Program-made: the position numbers and the translations under genes | Origin: Cheiracanthium punctorium | Taxonomy: Eukaryota > Arthropoda > Arachnida > Araneae > Cheiracanthiidae | Reading direction: 5' to 3' | Assembly: GCA_038373885.1 (NCBI GenBank) | Contig: JAWZYV010002511.1 | Location: 124,001-188,000, forward strand | Length of the DNA: 64,000 nt | The notes under the pieces: generated by a model | Told to the model about the DNA's origin: nothing | Seen by the model: only the letters and a program-made list of their open reading frames with translations | The model's database searches: none | Shown: piece after piece, positions 45,005-57,508 of the stretch | Numbering within the stretch: the stretch's first letter is position 1 | How the letters are laid out: each line of letters opens with the position of its first letter

Positions 45005-47199
45005 TCTATTATAAGACTTGTTTTTACTGTATACATGTTCACAACTTAATTAAGTTTTATTTTATTTCAGGTAAGACATCCTAATGAAACTCGGATTACA
45101 ATTTCAGTGTACATAAAAATATTTATTGTTTAGAATGGTAAGTTATGCATATTTTTTTATATTTAACATTAAACCGCAATTGACTAACGCAACTTACCGC
45201 AAGCTTATTACTGAGCTATAAGAAGAGTCGCCTTCAAATTCATATGTAATAAATTCAGAACTAAGTAAAGCTTATTCGTTTTTCCACACATTTGACAGTA
45301 TCTTCTAGTACAATTAAAGGTTTTCTGTGTTTTGAAGGTAGCTTGTTAGTCATTTATGATGGACTAGATAATTAGAAGCAGATCATGATTATCTGGAGGT
45401 TGTTAACTTGGTAAGCAAATTCAACTAATCAAATATATGTCGAAATAAGCAGTGATTACTTCCTGAAATCACTAACTTTGAGTAGCTCTCCATAAAACAG
45501 TTTTAAACATTAAGTTTGGATTATTGAAGATCTTCATTTCGCGGAAATTTCGTTTATTGCTCAGAACGATAGTCGTATAAGCTTAACAGTCCTCCGGTAG
45601 TGGCTCGAGATTTATATTTTATATAATATTTTCTTTACTATATTATAGTGAAGATATTTTTGAATATAACTAATGAAAACGTACTTTACCATAATTTTAA
45701 ATTATTTCTGAGAATATTTACCCTTTATCAAGGTGAGGCTCCCGATGTCGTAATTATAGAAGCGATACGACTCTCAATGTTGAAACTGCATGGTTAGGTA
45801 GCTGTAGATATTCTTTTGGCAAATTGGTGTTCTGACTGTGTTTTTGGTTCACGAAACTGTATGATATTGCTGTATCAGGATAAGCTTTTTTATACCTGTG
45901 CGATATTCGTACTGACCTTGTATCTCTCTTCCATATAGATAGTGACCTCACCAGAGTGGCCCAGACGTTTTTATGTGAAGTTTCTATGATTTCCTATACT
46001 ACTTAGGTTCAGCCTAGAGATTTTTCGACCCAGAGCAAAGCCAGATTTTTGCGCTAGTGTATAAGCCAGTTAGAAATAACTTTAAATTTTCATAAAATAT
46101 ACAGTACGTAAAAGAAGCCAAATATTTTTAGGAGAAAAACTATTTATTTTTTAAAGAGTCAAAAAGGGGAACATTTTAAACTGCTTCTATAAATCTGCTT
46201 AAGATAGAGCCTCTCTATTTATGCCAAATAATTTACCAAATCTTCACAATAAATTCACAAGGAGCACCGGATAAAGGTCCACGTACGTGCAGTTGAAGAA
46301 TTGGAGCATTCGGATGCCAAATTGTTTTCTTTCCCCGGCATAATTTTGGGTTTTATCAGGGAATAAAGGACTTTTTGGGGTCTCTGATTTCTCATACGGC
46401 ACGGTATGGATGTACCTTCTGCAGCCTTCCCGCTCACAATGTACGGACCTGTAAGCCACGAAAGTTTATGAATGATTGTGCAATCAATGCTTCCTCCCAA
46501 TGATAGAAAACATATATTAATCATAATGTAAAATTATGACTAAAATATATTTGAAATTTAATTTTTAAATGTTTTTAAACTCTCTTTCTCATAACGCATC
46601 ATGCATTATATCTTGTTCATGCTTTTATACATGTAAGATTTACGATATCGTTTATCAACGGCATAAACTTTGAAATATTTCTTCAAAAGTTTTGGAATAT
46701 GTTCAAACTTACTATTTGTAGAATTGAGCAAAAATGCAATGATTTCAAACAATAGTAAAATATGACTGGAAAATCTATCAAAATAAATTTATTCTTATAT
46801 CTTAGTAGTGAAAGAATAGCTTGAGTTTATCTTAAAGGCATTAAGCTAAAAAGTCTTTGGATTTGTCTAATGTGTTCTCTGGATGTATATTTAAATTTTT
46901 AGACTTTTATGACTGTCGAAACATGCATGATGTGTATAGTGTTTACTTAAAAATCTTTTAAATTCCGTATTCGATTCGTAGCCTCAAGAGAAACATCTTT
47001 TATTCAGACATGCTTTAGCTCTTACTTTATAAAAATTCGTTTGTTATTTAAAAATGCAAATGCTTCAAATTTTGAAAAGATATATTTTATAGTTTAATGT
47101 GAATATCCACCAAAGTTTGGCAGAAAGGGAATGTATTTCATCTTTGTTCGACATATGTTTTATCTTTTCTTCGAGATATGTATGGCAACACATTTAGAG
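45005..47199. other. unassigned stretch; possible exon-like frame at 46.3 kb
   Basis: No repeat family recognised over 2.2 kb, the longest repeat-poor interval in this half of the window. Minus-strand frames at 45951-45754 and 46524-46244 are described separately or rejected. Confidence 0.4.
46244..46524 (-). other. orphan GC-richer open frames, unrecognised
   Basis: Two overlapping minus-strand frames of 89 codons (46524-46255) and 71 codons (46459-46244) cover a patch of higher GC than its surroundings. The 71-codon frame ends NCTYVDLYPVLLVNLL, a plausible membrane-like stretch. A pyrimidine-poor TTACAG at about 46447 could be a 3' splice site, but there is no clear donor. I do not recognise either product; it could be an exon, an old gene fragment or chance. 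Confidence 0.2.
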
Positions 47200-47437
47200 T
47201 CTTAATTTACATTTTTTTTCCAATGGGCGGGCACTTGCTCATCAAGCATTCGCCACTACAAAGGCCCGAGTCACTGTCCATTTTATTATGGGAGCACCCA
47301 GTGGGCTGACAGCATTACCCCCTATGAAGGGACGGACAAGTTAACATCCATGCCCTAGCCGGGATTCGAACACGGACCCACGACGTGATAAAATGGTTCT
47401 CTAGCCACTGCACTACCTGGGCGGCATCTTAATTTAC
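47200..47437 (-). mobile_element. tRNA-derived SINE with target duplication
   Basis: The duplication TCTTAATTTAC (47200-47210 and 47427-47437) brackets 47211-47426. On the minus strand the head starts GCCGCCCAGG and has an A box (TAGTGCAGTGG) and B box (TGTTCGAATCCCG) of a tRNA promoter. The body follows, with TTGTCCGTCCCTTCATAGG, and the tail is GGAAAAAAAATG. The same body occurs at 32342-32524. Non-autonomous; presumably relies on a LINE. Confidence 0.88.
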
Positions 47438-48080
47438 TTTATCTCAAAACTTGTTGAAAATATATTCCCTGAAAATTTCAAAATATATACAGGCTTACTG
47501 GTAACTTGACGTATTCCTGGTGAGACATGATAGGGGAGCCAAAATGCTAAATTTTAACCCCCATATGTATATCCGAAAATCAATAGTTTTAAAAGATTGA
47601 ATATTAAACATTTTCTTGAAAAACCCAAAATTTGACAGTCAAGAGCAAATTTTAAAAAGTCTACTCATTAAATGGATTGCATTTTAATTTATTTTCATAA
47701 CGGAAACTAACTAAACTAACCTAACCATAAAAGTGCAAAACTAGTTTAAAACTCAAATTCACGAGTTATTACACATTTTTTTAAATTTTTAATTAACGTC
47801 TCCTTTCAAAAGATATACTCATAGTATATCAAAAAAGACAATGGCAGTAAGCGTAAAAATTACAAATAAAATTTCTCCCATTATTCCTCTCTCCAAAAAC
47901 GTATAAATACCCATCTAAAGGCATGTTGTTCATATAAAAGGGTGAGTTTTACTTATCGTAGGTAAAAACGTTCTAGGATGTACCCCCGTTCATTCTTTTG
48001 GATAATTCGTCAACCGATCAAACTACCACCGTTTTTTTTTATTTATTTTCACAGCCTGGCACTCTTAACTAATCTAACAT

Positions 48081-48252
48081 AGAGTTGCCAACTACTCCGA
48101 AATAGGGATTTTTACGTACAGTATTTCTTTAAATACTTTTGCGAGATGATAACCAGCCCACACGCTTCGTCTTGTTTTTTGCCATAATTTAAGCGAAAAT
48201 TTGCTCGTTTAAAAAAAGTGATTGATTATATTCCGGAGCAGTTGGCAACCCT
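48081..48252. mobile_element. MITE family A copy in the foldback left arm
   Basis: AGAGTTGCCAACTACTCCG at the left; CCGGAGCAGTTGGCAACC at the right. Confidence 0.7.
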
Positions 48253-48740
48253 AGCTAACGTAATTATGAAAAAGTGTAAAAATATTTCAGCATTTTAATT
48301 CACGCGAGTTTCACATGTATTTTTTTCATTTATTTACATTTTCCTTTAAAAAATGTTGTCATATCAAAAAATACTGTTCCAGTAAGCGCACAAACCGCGA
48401 ATAAAATTTCTCCCATTAATCATTTATCCAAAACCTTATTAATGACCATCTAAAGACATGCAATTCGTAAAGAAGAGTTAGTCTCAATTAGCGCAAGTAA
48501 AGACCCCAAAGGATTCACCTCCGTTCATTCTTTAGGACCGTTCGTCAACGATTTAAGTTTTAGCTGTTTTTAGGTGCTGAAAATCTCAGCCTCATCAGAT
48601 TGTGAGTCTCAAACGGCTGTCTTGTGTCCTGGAGTTAGCTTCAACTCTCTGCCGCGTAAGCGTGTTTTGGTGTTATCTGATTAATCAACAAAACATGCTT
48701 AAGGTACATTGGATAAGTCGTTTTCAATTATTAAAGTAAG

Positions 48741-48928
48741 TGCTCCAGTAGTGGGTCATTTGAAATTTTAAGTTGAAAAACAAGAAATTCCAAGGCTGAA
48801 TGAAGGCTTCAACTTCGGTATTTAGTTGATAAGGGTTGCAGGCAACCAGAGGTTGGTCTCTTATCTCAATGGATAGTTGGAATTTCCTGTTTACAACTTA
48901 AAATTTTAAATGTCCCACTACAGAAGCA
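48741..48928. mobile_element. 188-bp palindromic MITE, unassigned family
   Basis: Inverted arms of about 50 bp, beginning TGCTCCAGTAGTGGGTCATT and ending TGTCCCACTACAGAAGCA. Only one copy seen in the window; no clear duplication. Confidence 0.7.
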
Positions 48929-48965
48929 TTTACGCTAATATAGAATCGAAAGTAACACGATGACG

Positions 48966-49109
48966 CAGCCACTTTTTGTAAACGACAGTATTCCTTTCCC
49001 CAAAAAATCATCCGTTAGACTCACAATGCCGTTCAAAAACTTCTATTTAAGATCAAAATTATTGTTTACAAAAAGTGGTTAGTTATACGTAAGGAATTTT
49101 TCCAGCTAT
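48966..49109. mobile_element. MITE family A, worn copy
   Basis: CCACTTTTTGTAAAC at the left and TTACAAAAAGTGGTTAG ... CAGCTATG at the right; left terminus lost. Confidence 0.55.
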
Positions 49110-50069
49110 GCAAAACGCAAATCAGTTGGAAGCTCATAATCTGATGCACTGAAAAAAAAAAAGATTTTAAGCTCTTAAAAGCAGTGATAACTTGATCGAC
49201 GTTGAATAGCTGACCGACGATGCTAAACGCTGAACGAAGCCACATCCTTACGCGTTTTTTACTTGCTCTAAGTAAAATTCACCCTTCTTTAAGAAACATT
49301 TGTCTTTAGATGGACATTAATGCGTTTTTAGATAACTATTTAATGGGACAAATTTTATTTGTAATGTGTGCGCGTACTGGACTAATATTTTTTGAAAGGT
49401 CAATGTAAATAAATGAAAAAAATACATGCAAAGAGAGTACATTAAAATTTTGAAATATTTTTGTATTCCTTTATGATTACGTTAGCTTAATTAGAGTGTC
49501 AGATATGAAAATCAATTTAAAAAAGAACATTGATAGCTTGATCGGTTGACGAACGATCCTAAAGAATAAACGGGAGTTCATCGTTTGGCGTTTTTATCTG
49601 CTCTGAGTAAAAGTCTCCCTTCTTTTCGAACAGCATGTCTTTAAATGGACATTACTACGTTAGTGGATAACGGAATAATAGTTGAAAAATTATTTGTAAG
49701 CTTACTGTCATCGTCTTTCTTAAAATAAATAACATCTTTTAAAAGGAAACGTGTGAATTGAAATTAAAAAAAATACACATAAAGCTCTTGAATTTAAATT
49801 TTAAAGTAGTTTTGCACTTTTTATAATTACGCTAGCTTGAATAGAATTTCAGCTATGAAAGTAAATTAAAATAAAACCCATTTAATAAGTAGATTTTTAA
49901 AAATTTGCACTTGAATGTCATATTTTGGGTTATTCAAGGAAAAAGGTTACAATTCAATTTTCTAAAAAACTTTTGATTTTCGGCCACACATATGGCGGTA
50001 AGAATTGTTGTATTTTGGCTCCCCTATCACGTCTTAACAGGAATACGTCGAACTACCAGTAACTCTGTA

Positions 50070-51264
50070 TATGCATGTGTGTACGTCTATATAAAATAGC
50101 AGAACCATCATATGCGTAAATTGTTACAAAATTGATATCATTTAAGATTTTTAATAAATTTTAGTAAAAAAAAAAAATCTGTAATGAAAATGCACATGCA
50201 TCCAAAAAATTTTCAGACGACACAAGGAAATGTATTATTGAAACGTAACGCAGAATATTTTGTTAAAAAAAGGTGACGTTAATTAGCATAAAAAACAAAA
50301 CAAAGCAAAATAATGTGTTCATAAAAGTACATTTTTTACACACTGTCACCACGAATTGACACTTTCTTATAAATAGCTTATATCTTTATGATGACACATT
50401 TAGAAAATTTCGGGAATTTAATTTTTAACCCTGAGAAGAATAAGAAAAAGGGCGCTTTCTAGCATGACGGTATTTTTATTTATTTTCTATTGAAAATTTA
50501 TGCTGTAAACGTTTCACATATGTACATTGCTTTTCATCACAAAATGTATTTCTTAACATTTTAAGTATCCGTGGAAATTTTATCTTCAGACTTTATTAAA
50601 CACAAAGTCTGAAGATAAAATTTTTCAAATTAATACATCCTTAGCTGCAATTTTACATTTACTCTTTCTTACTATGGTAAAAAATTTCTATACTGAGATA
50701 AATGTATCAACAGTCGGTCTTCGTCCTCTTGCACACTTCGGTTAGTTACGTTAATCCTTAAATGCCCTAAGTATCAAATTTGGTACTTGGCTTTTAAAAT
50801 ACGTTCACTGCCAGATTAGAGTACAAACAAAATTTCTTATGTCAATTTCATATATAAAATATTATTTTTAATAATAAATGATTCATGTTGTGAGTAATAA
50901 AACTTTCTCATATCTGTTTCAAACTTTGTGTTTTTCGAAAAATTAATTAGTTATTCACATAACTGATATAGGAAATTTAGCTTATACTCGTGGCTATCCG
51001 CGATCGGCAGAAAACGTGTTTAAAATTCAGGCTCTTAAGGTTTAATGCGTATTCTTGAAATCTATAAATGCTCCCTCGTTGAAAATTTGAGCGTAAAAAC
51101 TTATTAAGCGTAAAGCGGAGTTTATTACTCTAGTTTATTGCTAAATATGAAAACTATCACAAATTAACAAAATGTTTCCAGTAAGTGTTTCATAAAGAGG
51201 CAAGTTACATATCAAAGACTCCATTCACAAATTTCATACAATTGCTTTAATTCTGATCGCAGGC
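50070..51264. other. unassigned AT-rich stretch with a perfect hairpin
   Basis: Contains the inverted repeat described next; nothing else recognised. Confidence 0.4.
50575..50623. repeat. perfect 20-bp inverted repeat
   Basis: AAATTTTATCTTCAGACTTT (50575-50594) and its exact complement (50604-50623) with a 9-nt loop. Origin unknown. Confidence 0.9.
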
Positions 51265-51446
51265 ACAGCGACAACATCTACGGTCTACGGAATATCACAA
51301 ACCACTCCCTGTAAACTCCAATTTCAGGCTTAGATTATAGTACTCGTGACCAGAGTGCATGGTATGCACTATTTTGGAAAAATACTTTAAAATATTACTT
51401 CTAACAATAAGTGGTTAGTTATATTCCGTCGATGTTGGTAGTTATG
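51265..51446. mobile_element. MITE family A, worn copy
   Basis: CTACGGAATATCACAAACCA at the left; AAGTGGTTAGTTATATTCCG ... GTTATG at the right. Confidence 0.55.
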
Positions 51447-51461
51447 CGTAGAATGTGAATT

Positions 51462-52193
51462 CTCATAGGTAGCTCTGGACGATGTTGAAATTTCATATTT
51501 CGATATTTTAAGCATTGCCATATCGCGATATTTTGATTAATAGATTTTAAAAATTTTTCATTTCAAGAACATGGCTTACTCCTGTTTTTTTTTGCATTAT
51601 TATAGCTGCAAAACAAAAGCTATTCTTTATTTAAAAAAATTTACAGGTGCGCGAGGACTTTTGAACTTCTTTCAGAACAAACCAGTTATGTTAAACACAT
51701 AAAATAATACTTCATCGTCAAAAATTGCAGTTTGAATTAATATTAGCACTAAACTTATATGTTTTATGCAACTTTCAGAAAACAAAGTTAACCAGATAAA
51801 TGGGTTTTTAAAAATTTTTATTTCAAGAACATGGCTTGCTCCTGTTTGTTGCATAGCTATAGCTGCAATGCAAAATCTATTTATATATAAAAAAAAAAAT
51901 TACAGGTGTCCGAGGACTTTTGAACTTCTTTCAGAAAAATCAGTGGTGTTGAACACATAAAATACTTTATCGTCAAAAGTTACATTTTGAATTATTATTA
52001 GAAGTAAACTGATATGTTTAATGCAACTTTGTAAAAAAAAAAGAGTTAAACAAATAAATAGCCCTTCAAAATGGCATTTCGATATTGCTTATAAAAATTT
52101 TCAACTAGTAAGGTCGCCTAAATAAAGCTGTTGAAATCGCCATTTGAATATTAAAATGCTATCGAAATTTCAGAGCCCAGTCCTACTCATACC
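51462..52193. mobile_element. hAT-like element with internal tandem repeat
   Basis: Element 51470-52185 with ends TAGCTCTGGAC and CAGAGCCCAGTCCTA; flanks CTCATAGG and CTCATACC match 6 of 8. The interior contains two copies of a 262-bp unit (about 51546 and 51808) that share TTTCAAGAACATGGCTT and CGAGGACTTTTGAACTTCTT. Non-coding. Confidence 0.6.
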
Positions 52194-54125
52194 ATTGATG
52201 ACATGACAGCCGAATTTATTAGAATATTGTTTAAATTATGAAACTATGTGTTTAGATTAAACTCGAAGTATGTATTTTGAAGCTATCGCTTAGTAAAACA
52301 ATAAATAAATAAGAAAATGAAATATTAATTACTACTTAATATAGCTAGCACATCATGCTGCATGAGTCTTCCTGATCAAATGGGCATATGGCGGATTCGA
52401 GAAATACATCAAAACAGAATACTCATTGAAGGTAAAGGAAATAAAATAACAAAGCTAAAAAAATACAAAAGTCTTTAGAGCACTCTTTTTACCGGGGGGG
52501 GGGGTGCATGTACTTTCTCGTAAAGAAATATATGGAATAAAAAATTCTTTCACGTACATTTCAAACTCAGCAAAGTAAGATTTTTAGAAATTTAAGAGCC
52601 AACCAATACTTCCTCAGTATATTCAGCACAAAAAGAAAAATCGATCGTTCATACGGAAAAGAAATTTTACCTTGGGAAACCTCAATCTCAAAACTATTTC
52701 TTTGGAAGGTTTAGCATTTCATTTCTTCATTTTTACTCTCATATTTAATATCCAAATAAATACCGCCTTTCAAAAGCCCAAAAATTGGGACGTGATAAGT
52801 GTAACTGGCATCCTAGAAATGAAATATTCACAATGCGTATTCCTAAAATTATTTGAAATTCACTAAATGTGTTTCGTAATCCGTAACTGTAATTCGCATT
52901 TTCTGAGTATTAAAAATAGATTTACTCTGTGTTTGTGTTTCCTCAATTCTAAATCGCAGAACATCCGGTTGTCACAAAATTATCGAAAACATCTTTTCAA
53001 CATGCATAATGCAACGTAAAGTTCAACACATTTTGTGTTCGTTTTTACTTTCTTTATATTACTGCTTATCCTTTTTACAAAAGACGAAAACAAGTTTTCT
53101 TTTCTTCCTTTTATCATTTTTCTTTTGGTTAGTCTCGTTTCTTTCCTTTTTGTTGATGATCTTGCGTTGCTGTAGCAACGCAAGCACGCATGCGCACTAA
53201 TATCGCTAATCAATATTATCGAAAAGTTCCCTCTGAATTTGATATTTGCTTTCCTTTTATGCTCTTTTGCCTCTTCTTTTATGGGGAAACAAAACTCTTA
53301 TTAGTTGAATAAATAAACAAAATGAAAAGCAACTCACAATTACTGAATACTTATCCTCAAGATATCTCGCCGTTTCCACTACCATCGATTTCTGTTTAAA
53401 AAGACGTCGAACGGACTACGTTTTCGTCTGCGCTACAGTTTGTAGTTAAATAACTTTTCTCTATAATATGATGCCAGCGAAATAATAATTCCAATTTGCT
53501 TTTCATTTCATTCTTCTATTGAATTTTGATAGAAATATTCTGCAAATCTACACACACAACCGTAATAAAGAAATGGAAACCTTCCAATATGAAAATTGCT
53601 TTTCGTCGTTCAGTAAAATCGTACTTACGAAACCCTGGTTGAATATTTTCAATTTTTAAATGTGAGTTACTTTTTATTTTGCTGTGTATCATATTGAAAT
53701 TCAACGTTCGTAATGTTGTGAAAGAATTCATGATATAGTAAAATAATTTTCTTTAATTCATTTTCTATTTGACAGAATATTGAAATATACTAACTGCCGT
53801 GTTATATCTAATGAAAACTGTATTTGTGTTTATAACGATACTTTACAAAAGCATTTGGAAGACCTACACGGCATATAGTTCTTCTTATCCTAACATGGCA
53901 ATCATTATGAGAGCAGGTCGATTTTCCCGCCAAACAAGTGAATGCGCAGAATAATGTAATTATGTTTAATGGAATTTGATTCGCTATTTATATGTTGGTT
54001 CGATTAACGTTCTACAGCGCCTCTCCTTTTCTCTTTACAGAGACTTTTGGAATAATATATGTAATAAAGTATGGTTGGAAAATCATATTGAATTATAATA
54101 ACTGAAAATTTGTCATTTTCCTTTA
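52194..54125. other. unassigned stretch with poly-G and polypyrimidine tracts
   Basis: A run of ten G lies at about 52496-52505 and a T/C-rich tract at 53090-53155. No gene or element recognised. Confidence 0.45.
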
Positions 54126-54856
54126 TATAGGGTGTAGTAAATTTACGCAAGATTTGAATTAAACAGAAAACAAGTTTTTTTTCAATTGTATTTTTTTAAA
54201 CTGAAACATAAAGTACATAGGATAGGGTTATGTATGGAATAACACATCGGGCAAATACTCCACGGCTTTGCTGGCACACACGCACTCTTTTGTCGCAATT
54301 TTACAGGGCAATTTCGAATAAATGTGGCTGAAATTCGTTGATGCAGCGGTTGAGTCCTCCGCACATTGTCCTTCAATGCATGGGTGGATGTAGACTTGCT
54401 GACTTAGATCTTTGACTTCACATAACCCCACAAAAAGAAATCCAAAGGTGCTATAAATCACTCTTTCTTATCAATCATCATCAAGAATCAAATTTTCATT
54501 AGTTTTCAAATGTTGTTCAACAATGAAAAGGCGTTGTTTTTCCGTATTGTGGTCATACATGCTAACTACTACGGAATATAATTAACCACTTTTTGTGAAC
54601 AGTATATAGTTTTAGTATTTCTTCAAAATAGAAACTGGCGGCTGCGCACAACAAAAATATCAGTATGTTTTAAGACGAAAATTATTGTTTAAGAAAAGTG
54701 GTTAATTATATTCCGTAGTAGTTGGCAGCTAGGATATTGGTGCATTTTTACTAACCCTAAACTGACAGCTGTAATTTTTTTTTTACTTTCTTGGTTGCCA
54801 ACAGTAAACTAATTACTTTTATATTAAAGCTCCCGTAAATTTTGAGACACCCTATA
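54126..54856 (-). pseudogene. mariner-like deletion derivative with transposase C-terminus
   Basis: Ends TATAGGGTGTAGTAAATTTA and AATTTTGAGACACCCTATA are terminal inverted repeats at TA sites. On the minus strand, 54461-54228 encodes the last part of a mariner/DUF4817-type transposase, in two frames: STFGFLFVGLCEVK (normally FFLWG.vK), the helix MKDNVRRT, and the family's closing EYLPDVLFHT. The helix and DDE region are deleted. A family A MITE interrupts the 5' side (54554-54730). Only one of many non-functional copies. Confidence 0.8.
54554..54730. mobile_element. MITE family A copy in the mariner derivative
   Basis: CATGCTAACTACTACGGAAT at the left; CCGTAGTAGTTGGCAGCTA at the right. Confidence 0.75.
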
Positions 54857-56059
54857 GAAGATTAAAGTTTCGCCATAGATACTGGTCATGCTACAGTTAA
54901 TGTGTTGCAGAAAAGGCTTCTAATGGGATGCAATACCCTTCAATATCTCAAAATATTTAGTGTTATATTAAATCTCAATTTTATTTAGTGTTATAGATTT
55001 TTTAACTAACCTATGTTATGGCTTTTTTATATATACACATGCAAAATTTAGAAAAAAAGTTTCTTTAATATTTTTGAAGTTATTTTGTTGCTTTATATAT
55101 TTGAAACTATTATTTTTACATTGATTACAATTTAACTTAAAGCCTTTTTGAAAAAATAGAGCCATTGTTAATATATTAAAATAAAAGCTAATTAAAACAT
55201 ATTCACATTTATTTTTTTATTAAAACTATTTGAGTTTGTACATTTAAAAAACTGTATTTATTTCATTGTGTCAAAATTTTAAAATGCTATATTTTAAATT
55301 TAGCATTTATGCCCCAGTAATTCAGTTAACATTTAATTCTGTAATGACCAAGGATCTCAAAAAAAGCATTTCTTAAATGTTTTAATGAGTTGCATAACTT
55401 AGCGTCTTTTGAAAATTTGTTAATATTATCTTTGTCTAATAATCTTTAATGTCCATTTAGGATGCCGTCATGGCGATACTCTAGTAACAATTAAATTCTT
55501 TTCGAAATGATGCCTATTCTTTCCAACTAGTTTATACTATCTCTTCATTAATCATCGTTCATACATTCAGTTTGTGTTCGGAATGATTAATGATGGAAGT
55601 ATTGACTACTGACGAGTACTTTTTGGCAAGTTGCTTTAGAATGGTATTAGGAAACTATATTACCCCCAGATGATTAGTTATTGCTTTTGTTCAATAATTT
55701 GTAGTTGCATTACTATTTTAAATTAAATAGTTTCTCCAAGTTTCTTATTTATATTAATAACATTTTACAAATATAGATATAAAATAGCAGCACAGTTTAC
55801 TCTGCCATGCACATAATTTGATGATGATCTTTTAAAGTATTAAATATTTTCACATTTTTCAAATTTCGTGTTTTTAATGAATTTCTTTTAAAATTATTTC
55901 ATTTAGAAGTAAGAGACAACGACACTTCAGTGTAGCACAAACAATGTTTTAAACACACACACATTTTTTATTTGTCTTGGAAAATATTTATAAATGCTGC
56001 AAACACTATTTTCTTTTATAAACATCACTAATATATACATCAATTTTGTTTTCTATGAA

Positions 56060-56091
<32 letters not shown>

Positions 56092-56836
56092 ACAGACTTT
56101 GATGCCTTGCCTATCTTATTTCTGACTTTTTACTATCAAATTTCAAGGTTCTAAAAACTACTTTTTAAATAACATGACGGTTTTATATGAAAATTTGTAA
56201 TGTATTTCGGCAATTTTATTGAGTAAAATTTAGATCTATGCAACAATGTCCTATTATTATTTTAAAGTATTGCTAAATCATTACCATACTGTTTTGGAAA
56301 ATATTATGAGGCATAAATTCAGTTTTATGAGCCGCTTTATGTTTCGCGCATCAAAGGATCCGGTACTGTGTTTCATAATATTTGACCACGTACATTAAAC
56401 AGATGGAGCGATTATTGTGTTGAAAGCGATGTTATCCAGTTCTAAAATGAAGAATTTATTTGTGCACTTACATTATTTCAAGGCTCATTATACTATCAAA
56501 ATTAATTTAAAATTGTAATAATCTGAAAAGCGATGTATTTACAATCACAAAAACTGTTTCTTAATTTTTAATTAAGTTGCAAAATTTTATTTCTTATTAA
56601 AGAACACTTAATAACAGCACACATAAATTCAATGCAAGTATAATTTCCTACTTGCTGTAGCTAGTATTCCAGTTAGAGAGAAGCCAGCTGCGACGAAATA
56701 CAGTCAACAATGTTTTTTAAACAGTAAATTTCTTATATATTCTTATTTGAAATTCCATGAGCTCATATGATTAGCTGAGACATTTTGCGTTACTTTGTTT
56801 GCATGCAGTGGTAAATGATATTTCGGGGTGTTCAGC
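54857..56836. other. unassigned AT-rich stretch
   Basis: An (AT)n-(GT)n microsatellite lies at 56060-56091. A possible family A fragment (AACAGTAAATTTCTTATA, about 56719) is too short to call. Confidence 0.4.
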
Positions 56837-57278
56837 CACTACCTCCTAGATATAGAAAGCCTAAGAACTGCTACGTCACCAAGCTTTCATGTCATCAGTC
56901 GACCTTCAAAAATGACGTCATCACAATTTAACTTTCATAAAGTAAAACTATTTAAAACTTCTGGTGAGTTTACTCAGGCACAACAGCATTTTAATGATTT
57001 GAGATAGAAAATTTAATTTTACGACAAAGGGCAATTTTTAATTGTAACTAATTATGTAATATAACAAGGAAATATATCATAATGAATTGTTTTGTGTCAC
57101 GAAGGTATTTTAATTTTTATCTCTAACTTACGATATGTTCTAATATTTGTAGCATTCACCAGAAAGTTTAAATAGTTTCACTTTATGAAAATAAAACTGC
57201 GATGACGTGAATACCTGAAGGCCTAGTGGTGACGTCAAAGTTTCAGTTGTTAGGCTTTCTGTATGTAGGAGGTGTTGG
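56837..57278. mobile_element. MITE family B copy
   Basis: Ends CACTACCTCCTAGATATAG and GTATGTAGGAGGTGTTGG; arms CTACGTCACCAAGCTTTC and GTGACGTCAAAGTTTCAG; TGACGTCATCAC at 56913-56924. Confidence 0.75.
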
Positions 57279-57508
57279 TTTAGCATCTGAATGGTTGTGT
57301 AGCTTTCGATATTTCTAAGTTTTGTGTCGCGTATGTAACCTCTCAAAATATATCTTATTTTGGTAAAATATGAGAACAGGATGTCTCTTCAGAAAACTGA
57401 GTCATTGAATGCAAAATGCTTTTATTATTACTTTTTATAAATTTAATGTCTTCTGACTCATGTTCTTGAGAAGTCATTTGCTTCATAATAAAAAAGAAAG
57501 AAAAAAAT
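57279..57508. other. short unassigned stretch
   Basis: Nothing recognised. Confidence 0.4.

Larger units (their letters stand above)
47488..50069. mobile_element. large foldback element with arms of about 0.9 kb
   Basis: Outer ends TACAGGCTTACTGG and CCAGTAACTCTGTA are followed inward by matching GACGTATTCCTG and GATAGGGGAGCCAAAAT blocks and their complements, with TA beyond each end. Each arm carries two tandem modules (about 47840-48030 and 48290-48570 on the left; 49190-49530 and 49540-49780 on the right) sharing CGTTCATTCTTT and TAAATTTCTCCCATTA-type blocks. The centre (48570-49190) is non-coding. Later insertions: a family A MITE (48081-48252), a 188-bp palindrome (48741-48928) and a worn family A copy (48966-49109). 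Confidence 0.8.

Noticed and set aside
45754..45951. Host exon on the minus strand (65 codons)
   Set aside because: No domain recognised and length compatible with chance; no matching splice sites seen.
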